Part shown: one piece after another, positions 5,002 through 9,954 of the stretch
Layout: every line of letters begins with the position of its first letter
Position numbering within the stretch: position 1 is the first letter of the stretch
The notes under the pieces: generated by a model
What the model saw: only the letters and a program-made list of their open reading frames with translations
Databases searched by the model: none
What the model was told of the DNA's origin: nothing
Assembly: GCA_001801485.1 (NCBI GenBank)
Contig: MGXV01000089.1
Location: 71,887-81,840 of the forward strand
Length of the DNA stretch: 9,954 bases
Direction of reading: 5' to 3'
From: Gammaproteobacteria bacterium RIFCSPHIGHO2_12_FULL_37_14
Lineage (GTDB): Bacteria > Pseudomonadota > Gammaproteobacteria > DSM-16500
Made by a program: the position numbers and the translations under genes

Positions 5002-7020
5002 ATGAAAATGCTACCACCCCAATTGGCTTTACAATTGTATAATGGGCAAATTTCAGTGCGTATCAAATGGCAATTATTTATTCTTTATCATCATTTAGCA
5101 CAATTAGAAGAATTAGAAAAAGAGTGGCAGCTAACCGATTATTATCGCTCGTTCAGTAAGGACAACATTGACACTTTAATGAGCTATGGCGCTTTGCGCT
5201 ATGGTGATTTTCATGCAAAAGAAATTCATTATGCCGTGATGACGATGGATAAGTCGGACAGTGAATCGAAAGAAAAAACTTTAGTGAAGTTGAGTAAATG
5301 GAATAATGATTTAATGACTCAGATGGAAAAAACTGAGGACGAGATACGCGATTGTAATAAAATAATTACCTCTAATGATTTAATGCAAAAAATTCATGAT
5401 GGAAAAAAATTATTAATAAATCATTATATACAACAGCTGCATAAAGAACGAATTGCATTAGATATAAATAATTATATAAATCAACCATCAAAACTAGCAA
5501 TCAAGAATGCCGAAATTTTTTTTGTGAAACGAGCGCTTGCACGATATTTCCAAGATTATCTTCCATATGAAGAAAAAAAAATAATTCATGAGCTGCTGAT
5601 TGATGTCGGTATCCTTCTTAAAAAGACAGATGACGAGCATCTTGTTAAGAAGTATGCTGATCCTCACGGCTTCGAACAAAAAAAAGAATGGTATAAGCAG
5701 AGCTACTATTATTCTATTTATGAATTACGAAAATCTTCTTCTGAAGAAAGTTCATACGCGAAAACATATCTTAAATATATTGAAAAATGGTCAGTCGAGA
5801 ATAAGAATGATGATTCTATCGAAGCTGATGAGCCTTTAATTAATAAAAAAGAACGATTGCGAAAAAAGGAAAATCAAGAACGAGAGATGCAAATAAAAAA
5901 ACTTCTAAATGATCAAAAAAATCGTAAGGAATCATCGAGAATATATGAAGATTTACAAGATCCTGTCGGTTATTTGAAATTAGCAAAAAATTTAGAGGAG
6001 TTATTGGTAATCGATCCTGATGAATTGAGTCAGTTTGATGAACTCACGGAAAATTTTTCGATAAACTATCGGAATACTTTTAAAGTTCCCGATAATCATA
6101 GACAAGATGCCGTAAAGAAAGCTAAAAAATATTCAAAAAAATATTTATATGAATTAATTAATAGAAGTAAAAAAGTTGATGCATTACTCAATCAAGAAAA
6201 TATGCATCTTTTTACTGAAGATCAACCTTTAGTGGATTTAATCGAGTTTACACGACATATTCTACAGCAAGTCGCGCTACAGGATGTCGCCAATGAAATT
6301 GAACAGCCATTGCTAGTGAAAGAAAGGATGCAGGAAAGAGCGGTACAGGATGTCGCCAATGAAATTGAACAGCCATTGCTAGTGAAAGAAAGGATGCAGG
6401 AAAGAGCGCTACAGGATGTCGCCAATGAAATTGAACAGCCATTGCTAGTGAAAGAAGGGATGCAGGAAAGTGCGGCACAGGATGTCGCCAATGAAATTGA
6501 ACAACCATTGCTAGTGAAAGAAAGGAGAAAGCAATCGAATCGTATGTTGCCATTATCTTTAAAAATATTTTTGGCAAGTTTGTTAATTGCTGGCTTAGTC
6601 GTATCTGGAATGGTGACAGGAGGACTCATTCCAAGTTTAGGTGTGGTGGTCATGACGAGTTTCGGGGCGATTGGAGTCGCAGTCAATCTAAATATTGCTA
6701 TTGCGATAGGTATCAGCGCTGTGAGTGCTGTTATTGGTATGGTTGGCGGGTTGATCGGCATGATGGTGGACAAGTGTACAAAAATGAAGTGGCATAAAAA
6801 TATATCCCAATCAATCATTCCAATCGAAATGAATATCGCGCGTAAGCCACTACCCCATGATATGATCACTCACAGAGATCTCAATAGCATTCAGTATAGC
6901 AAGCCATTTGTCTATAAAAGAGGATATAGCCTTGGTTCGTTTTCATTTTTAAACCATCGAAAAATTGATACTATAGTGAATATCGAAGCGAGTACCAATA
7001 GCAATAGACTTACATTTTAG
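5002..7020 (+). CDS. Large repeat-containing protein with C-terminal hydrophobic segment, unknown function (effector-like)
   Basis: Product of 672 residues that I do not recognise. Residues 1 to about 425 are charged and appear mainly helical, without a signal peptide. A very Lys/Glu/Arg-rich stretch at about 281-310 (KKERLRKKENQEREMQ) probably forms a long helix or coiled coil. Residues 427-508 are a 22-residue tandem repeat in 3.7 copies, each with the core EIEQPLLVKE. Residues 516-589 are strongly hydrophobic and Gly-rich, enough for two or three membrane helices, followed by a polar tail of about 80 residues ending in RLTF. Soluble helical body, repeats and a membrane-hairpin-like C-terminus is an architecture common among secreted effectors of intracellular gammaproteobacteria, and Leu at position -3 fits the loose Dot/Icm C-terminal preference; both are weak, inferential arguments. 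It probably shares a transcript with the next gene, 27 bp downstream. If ATG 4981 is used, 7 residues are added. Confidence 0.85.
   Translation: MKMLPPQLALQLYNGQISVRIKWQLFILYHHLAQLEELEKEWQLTDYYRSFSKDNIDTLMSYGALRYGDFHAKEIHYAVMTMDKSDSESKEKTLVKLSKWNNDLMTQMEKTEDEIRDCNKIITSNDLMQKIHDGKKLLINHYIQQLHKERIALDINNYINQPSKLAIKNAEIFFVKRALARYFQDYLPYEEKKIIHELLIDVGILLKKTDDEHLVKKYADPHGFEQKKEWYKQSYYYSIYELRKSSSEESSYAKTYLKYIEKWSVENKNDDSIEADEPLINKKERLRKKENQEREMQIKKLLNDQKNRKESSRIYEDLQDPVGYLKLAKNLEELLVIDPDELSQFDELTENFSINYRNTFKVPDNHRQDAVKKAKKYSKKYLYELINRSKKVDALLNQENMHLFTEDQPLVDLIEFTRHILQQVALQDVANEIEQPLLVKERMQERAVQDVANEIEQPLLVKERMQERALQDVANEIEQPLLVKEGMQESAAQDVANEIEQPLLVKERRKQSNRMLPLSLKIFLASLLIAGLVVSGMVTGGLIPSLGVVVMTSFGAIGVAVNLNIAIAIGISAVSAVIGMVGGLIGMMVDKCTKMKWHKNISQSIIPIEMNIARKPLPHDMITHRDLNSIQYSKPFVYKRGYSLGSFSFLNHRKIDTIVNIEASTNSNRLTF
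6280..6525 (+). repeat. 66-bp in-frame tandem repeat, 3.7 copies
   Basis: Units begin at 6280, 6346, 6412 and 6478, each opening with CAGGATGTCGCCAATGAAAT. Units 1 and 2 differ by one base and units 2 and 3 by four, all in the last third. Unit 4 covers only 48 bases, with one change (CAG to CAA), before the sequence diverges. The six bases before unit 1 (GCGCTA) match the end of unit 2. Identity extends to synonymous positions, which points to recent duplication rather than long protein-level selection. Each unit codes for 22 residues, so copy number can change without shifting the frame. Confidence 0.97.
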
Positions 7021-7047
7021 AGAAGCTACGATCCAAAAGAAGACATC

Positions 7048-7722
7048 ATGCCGACTAAATTAATTCTCCAACCTATCCATAATAGTTCAGCAGATATTTT
7101 GCAATGCTTTGCTGGTGGTAAACCATTATCGAGTGCCCAAATTCAATTTCTTGATTGGCATCAGAAACAATTAAGCAGCGCCGAATTTGATCCAGTATTG
7201 AAATATTACCTCGAGTATTATAAAAAACATCAAAAAACATTCCAAACAACTTTTTTGTTACCACATGAAGAAATTAATTTTGAAAATATTCAATTATTGA
7301 AAAAACGCATCAAATTATTTATTCTAAAAAATAAAAATCGTATAGTGATTGAATTAACACAAAAGCAGTATCTTGATTTTCGGAAATACAACATACACGA
7401 ATTGATTTTTTGGCACGGCAATCAAATGTTAACTGGCGCGCCAAATATTCCTGGAGGTATTCCACCAGTTATTTTTTTTCAATGGGGAAATTTATTTGGA
7501 ATTGTAAAATATCTTATTTTAGCAGATGAAAAGAGTTTAAAATCCAATATTCTGATCTATTTTGAAGATTTAGCGGATCGCGATGTTAACCAATGTGTTG
7601 CGGATTACTATCACAAGCTTGAAATGGAATTATCTCAACAGCATGAAATAATATCTGACTATAAAATAGATTCGCCAACAGCAGAGCAGTTTTTAATTAA
7701 GCCTCCTCGCATGAAAATTTGA
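7048..7722 (+). CDS. Hypothetical protein, 224 residues
   Basis: I do not recognise this protein. It has no signal peptide and no membrane helix. The first 75 or so residues are polar and helical (SSAQIQFLDWHQKQLSS, then a Tyr/Lys-rich DPVLKYYLEYYKKHQK). A Lys-rich segment LLKKRIKLFILKNKNRIVIEL follows in two parts at about 84-104, and a Gly/Pro-rich central stretch (GAPNIPGGIPPVIFFQWG, about 131-148) may be a loop. It ends in basic PPRMKI. The gene starts 27 bp after the repeat-protein gene on the same strand, with only a weak AGAAGA ribosome-binding site, so translation may depend on the upstream gene. The pairing suggests a functional link, such as partner or chaperone, but nothing in the sequence proves it. 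The downstream gene is convergent, 111 bp away. Confidence 0.78.
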   Translation: MPTKLILQPIHNSSADILQCFAGGKPLSSAQIQFLDWHQKQLSSAEFDPVLKYYLEYYKKHQKTFQTTFLLPHEEINFENIQLLKKRIKLFILKNKNRIVIELTQKQYLDFRKYNIHELIFWHGNQMLTGAPNIPGGIPPVIFFQWGNLFGIVKYLILADEKSLKSNILIYFEDLADRDVNQCVADYYHKLEMELSQQHEIISDYKIDSPTAEQFLIKPPRMKI

Positions 7723-7833
7723 ACGGGGATAGATAAGTAGTATGAAATTAGTTGGCTCGAAGAGCATACAAGATAGATTAACGACTATGACTTTTTTGAA
7801 TGCTTAGCATACTTTTAAAAATTGTATCATCAG

Positions 7834-8610
7834 TTATTTTATAATAGATAATTTTGGCGGATGATTTTCTTCGCCAATTTTAAATTTGAAAATATTATAA
7901 TCTACATTATAGTCGAATATGTTTATTTTTTCTTTTATTTTTAAATATCTTGCTAGTAAGCATTCTGGAAATAAAAATGTAGCGGTAATGACTATCTTGA
8001 ATAGGGTGACTGAGATAAAGATATGCATCAATTGCTGAGCAGGAATTTTCCAAGCCATCATCATTGGATAAGCAATTATGTTATATGCAATTTCACCTCC
8101 ACAAGTAGATATTATGCTCCTTAACCAATAATGTGAACCACTCATTATAATTTTAAATTTTGAAACTAAGTAATTGTTAATATTCATTCCAACGATTGTT
8201 CCAATAATACCTGCTATAAAAATTCTAGGCATTGCTCCTAATATCAAATCAAAAGCGAATTGATTTTTGAAATCGGACGGCGAAGGAAGATGTATGAGCA
8301 AAAACGCGAAGCCAGTAAAAATTGCACTACAAATTATAAACCACCACATAAGATTACGTGCAACAGGGTATCCATAAACCTCAGTAGTTACATTACTTAA
8401 ACAATATGTTAAGGGGGTTGTAAAAATACCTGCTGGAAATATTAGCGGGCCAAAAATAATGATTTTATATACAGTAAGACCGGATAGTATCGTGAGCATC
8501 ATATATAGCATTACAATACCAATAAGATAATTATAAGTAAAATTATTGACTTTTGACAGACTTGTAGAATCAATTTTTTGAAATTCAAGAATGCCAAATA
8601 TTTTTCGCAT
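7834..8610 (-). CDS. VUT-family (YhhQ-like) membrane transporter, divergent; probable queuosine-precursor uptake
   Basis: Inner-membrane protein of 258 residues with about six hydrophobic segments. VUT/YhhQ proteins import precursors of the tRNA base queuosine (preQ0, preQ1 or queuine). Family features are SNVTTEVYGYPVAR (72-85), matching the usual DxLTEVYGYxxAR; GAMPRIFIAGIIGTIVGMNINN (125-146, two parts), matching the PRI...A...G...N segment; YWLRSIISTCGGEIAYN (161-177), where the family has W-R...ST--GQ/GN--D(ST); and the LFKIVIT and FLFP pattern near the end. The usual Gln/Asn and Asp of the ST--G motif are replaced (GGEIAYN), and the first acid of DxLTEVYGY is Asn73, so substrate choice may differ. 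The polar 30-residue C-terminal tail is longer than in E. coli YhhQ (221 residues). An AGGAT site lies 9 bases before the ATG. The start overlaps the end of the methyltransferase gene by 26 bp. Confidence 0.8.
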   Translation of the reverse strand: MRKIFGILEFQKIDSTSLSKVNNFTYNYLIGIVMLYMMLTILSGLTVYKIIIFGPLIFPAGIFTTPLTYCLSNVTTEVYGYPVARNLMWWFIICSAIFTGFAFLLIHLPSPSDFKNQFAFDLILGAMPRIFIAGIIGTIVGMNINNYLVSKFKIIMSGSHYWLRSIISTCGGEIAYNIIAYPMMMAWKIPAQQLMHIFISVTLFKIVITATFLFPECLLARYLKIKEKINIFDYNVDYNIFKFKIGEENHPPKLSIIK

Positions 8611-9337
8611 AAATTAATATCCTATTTTGAGTAAGTAAAATTCCATGAGGAGTGTTCATTCGTGCTATTGCTTTATCAAGCGCTTTACGATCTTTAATGA
8701 TATCAAAATTTCTAATTGTAGGAGTAAATTTAAGCAGTTGTAATAATCCTTCTTCTGTATAATATGTTTGCCAATAGCCATTTTCTATCGAAACAATATT
8801 AAATATATCAAAAAATAACTCGAAATAATGGAACAAATAGCTTTTCCTTTGGTAACCAATAAATTGTCCGCGCCAACCTTTACTATCTTTTCCAAATAAG
8901 ATTTTAAATTCTTTCTTATCTTCACTACCGATATGCTCAATGATAACTATCCCCCCAGGTTTTAAAACCCGAGCTATTTCTTTAATGTTCCATCTAGATA
9001 ATATACAAGTAACCACATCAAATGTATTACTGGAAAATGGTAGAGTATTACTATCTCCCTGCACCAATCGAATATTATATTTTTTATTATTTTTGATTGT
9101 TTCAATTGCAGATTCGATCATATTCTTATTAATATCAAATGCAATAATTTCCTTAAAATGGGATGAAAGCGGCAGAAGTTTTTTTGCATTTCCGCAGCCA
9201 ATATCTAAAAGCTTATTTCGATGATTTAAACAATATGAAATAATTTTAGCTGTGAGATCCCATGGCCTTGGGGTTTCAGGATTATCATAACCTCTTAATT
9301 CGATCGAATTAAATTGAGCATTATACAAGTAATTCAT
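8585..9337 (-). CDS. Class I SAM-dependent methyltransferase, substrate unknown
   Basis: Soluble methyltransferase of 250 residues with a complete Rossmann-type SAM-binding core. Motif I is LLDIGCGN (43-50); Asp68 in AFDINKNMIESA should bind the ribose hydroxyls; QGDSNTLPFSSNTFDVV (93-109) is motif III and its follow-on; and EIARVLKPGG (110-119) is the usual post-core strand. The C-terminal half has an aromatic-rich region (SYLFHYFELFFDIF) and then LLQLLKFTPTIRNFD and QNRILIYAK, a layout seen in methyltransferases related to the RlmA type and other uncharacterised Methyltransf_11 proteins. I cannot tell whether the substrate is RNA, a small molecule or protein. The start codon overlaps the preceding stop as ATGA, and the 3' end overlaps the VUT gene by 26 bp, so all three are probably made from one mRNA. 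There is no cobalamin or radical-SAM motif. Confidence 0.88.
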   Translation of the reverse strand: MNYLYNAQFNSIELRGYDNPETPRPWDLTAKIISYCLNHRNKLLDIGCGNAKKLLPLSSHFKEIIAFDINKNMIESAIETIKNNKKYNIRLVQGDSNTLPFSSNTFDVVTCILSRWNIKEIARVLKPGGIVIIEHIGSEDKKEFKILFGKDSKGWRGQFIGYQRKSYLFHYFELFFDIFNIVSIENGYWQTYYTEEGLLQLLKFTPTIRNFDIIKDRKALDKAIARMNTPHGILLTQNRILIYAKNIWHS

Positions 9338-9858
9338 ACATTTTTATCTGAATTTTTCAAAACATATATTTTTGATTGACTTTCATTTGTTTTATTAAGG
9401 GATAATTTATTTTTTTCTTCCTTTTCTGTTAGCTCATGTTCCTTCATTGATTGAAAATAAATTTTAATCACATCGTTTTTTGAAAATGATTCTAATATGT
9501 CATTTGAGCTTAATATTTCATCTGCGGAAAGAAACACGTTGAGATTTGACAAAACATCTCGTATTTCAAATAAAACAGGATTTTGATCAAAAAATATTGA
9601 TAATATTTTATATTTATCGCTAATTTTTTCATTTGTAAAAAGATTTAAAATCAGATTAGCATCATTTTTCGAAAAGCCATTTAATTGGAACAAGTCATTA
9701 ATTAATACCTCTGGCTTTTCTGATGCTGTAATCGATTTGCCATTGATTTGATAATGAACATGTAAATTTTTGTTGGCATGATCGCCTTCAATATGAATAA
9801 TTTTGAATGCATTTTTAGGAAAATTCATTTTAAACATATTTTTAAATTTCCGTAGCAT
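9334..9858 (-). CDS. Hypothetical protein, 174 residues
   Basis: I do not recognise this protein. It is hydrophilic, with no signal peptide or membrane helix. The N-terminal 20 residues are basic (MLRKFKNMFKMNFPKN), followed by a probable small beta region (FKIIHIEGDHANKNLHVHYQ, about 18-37), a mainly helical middle with many Asn, Asp and Leu, and a Lys/Glu/Ser-rich tail from about 138. The start is uncertain: ATG 9858 has no good ribosome-binding site, and Met8 and Met11 are alternatives. Its stop codon shares the ATGA overlap with the methyltransferase start. That coupling supports it as a real gene and implies matched expression. Codon use is strongly AT-biased even compared with genes at the left end of the window. 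Confidence 0.72.
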   Translation of the reverse strand: MLRKFKNMFKMNFPKNAFKIIHIEGDHANKNLHVHYQINGKSITASEKPEVLINDLFQLNGFSKNDANLILNLFTNEKISDKYKILSIFFDQNPVLFEIRDVLSNLNVFLSADEILSSNDILESFSKNDVIKIYFQSMKEHELTEKEEKNKLSLNKTNESQSKIYVLKNSDKNV

Positions 9859-9869
9859 ATGTAATATTC

Positions 9870-9954
9870 TTAATATTGCATTTGAGATTGGATTAAAACG
9901 GCAATTATTTTATCATTAGGTTCAAGTTTTATAATATTGTTATTGTGAAAGGGT
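9870..9954 (-). CDS. Possible 3' end of an upstream gene (cut by window edge)
   Basis: One reverse frame stays open from the window edge to a TAA at 9872-9870, 28 codons ending in LEPNDKIIAVLIQSQMQY. The other two reverse frames meet stops within a few codons of the edge. Only 11 bases separate this stop from the ATG of the 174-residue gene, which would suit a cotranscribed gene. PNDKIIAVL loosely recalls the closing strand of RCK/TrkA-C ligand domains, but the fragment is too short to assign. A chance open frame is possible in such AT-rich DNA. Confidence 0.42.
   Translation of the reverse strand, partial: PFHNNNIIKLEPNDKIIAVLIQSQMQY

Noticed and set aside
6222..6869. Long antisense open frames (215 and 109 codons) across the tandem repeat
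   Set aside because: They arise because the repeat unit happens to lack stops in reverse frames and is copied almost unchanged. The products are low-complexity mirror repeats with no ribosome-binding site. The plus-strand protein has coherent domains, so these are shadows.
7742..7807. 21-codon open frame after the 224-residue gene
   Set aside because: It begins with ATG 7742, but its GGGGA site is about 12 bases away and the peptide has no recognisable feature. Chance occurrence in a short gap is more likely.
7796..7817. ATGCTTAGCAT hairpin in the convergent gap as a bidirectional terminator
   Set aside because: The stem is only five base pairs with a one-base loop, and the T run after it is short and not adjacent. 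It would be a very weak terminator in either direction.
8940..9224. Plus-strand open frame of 94 codons opposite the methyltransferase
   Set aside because: It covers the SAM-binding core of a clear methyltransferase on the other strand. It is a reverse shadow of AT-rich coding DNA.

Overview
The window looks like a chromosomal segment of a low-GC gammaproteobacterium, most likely a host-associated member of the Legionellales (Legionella / Coxiella / Berkiella-type). The main evidence is a beta-barrel porin of the LbtU (DUF3573) type, a family known mainly from Legionella and its relatives. Lnt, Nth and RNase HII are also clearly gammaproteobacterial, and AT-rich orphan genes lie beside them. 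The genus cannot be fixed from the sequence alone.

Left part (1-4635), conserved genes. The 5' end of lnt (apolipoprotein N-acyltransferase) runs off the left edge on the minus strand. It diverges from the LbtU-type porin gene (571-2160), which converges on nth (endonuclease III, 2192-2824, minus). A 74-bp stretch bounded by a perfect 12-bp inverted repeat lies just upstream of nth. A membrane glycosyltransferase close to ArnC (3060-4058) follows, overlapping rnhB (4027-4635) by 32 bp. Lnt, the porin and the glycosyltransferase all concern the cell envelope; Nth and RNase HII are DNA maintenance enzymes.

Middle part (4619-7722), orphan genes. A 72-residue secreted peptide gene on the minus strand overlaps the 3' end of rnhB tail to tail. 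Next come two same-strand genes of unknown function. One encodes a 672-residue, charged, mostly helical protein with a 66-bp tandem repeat (3.7 nearly identical copies) just before a hydrophobic C-terminal segment. The other encodes a 224-residue soluble protein 27 bp downstream. Their architecture resembles secreted effectors of intracellular bacteria, but that is inference.

Right part (7834-9954), a visibly AT-richer minus-strand cluster. In transcription order it holds the possible 3' end of a gene cut by the window edge, a 174-residue unknown protein, a class I SAM-dependent methyltransferase (joined by a 4-bp ATGA overlap), and a divergent VUT/YhhQ-family transporter (26-bp overlap). The tight packing says these are translated together. 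VUT proteins import queuosine precursors, so a salvage or modification role is possible but not shown.

No tRNA, rRNA, CRISPR array, insertion-sequence transposase, convincing riboswitch or strong intrinsic terminator was seen. No gene-free stretch exceeds 300 bases.
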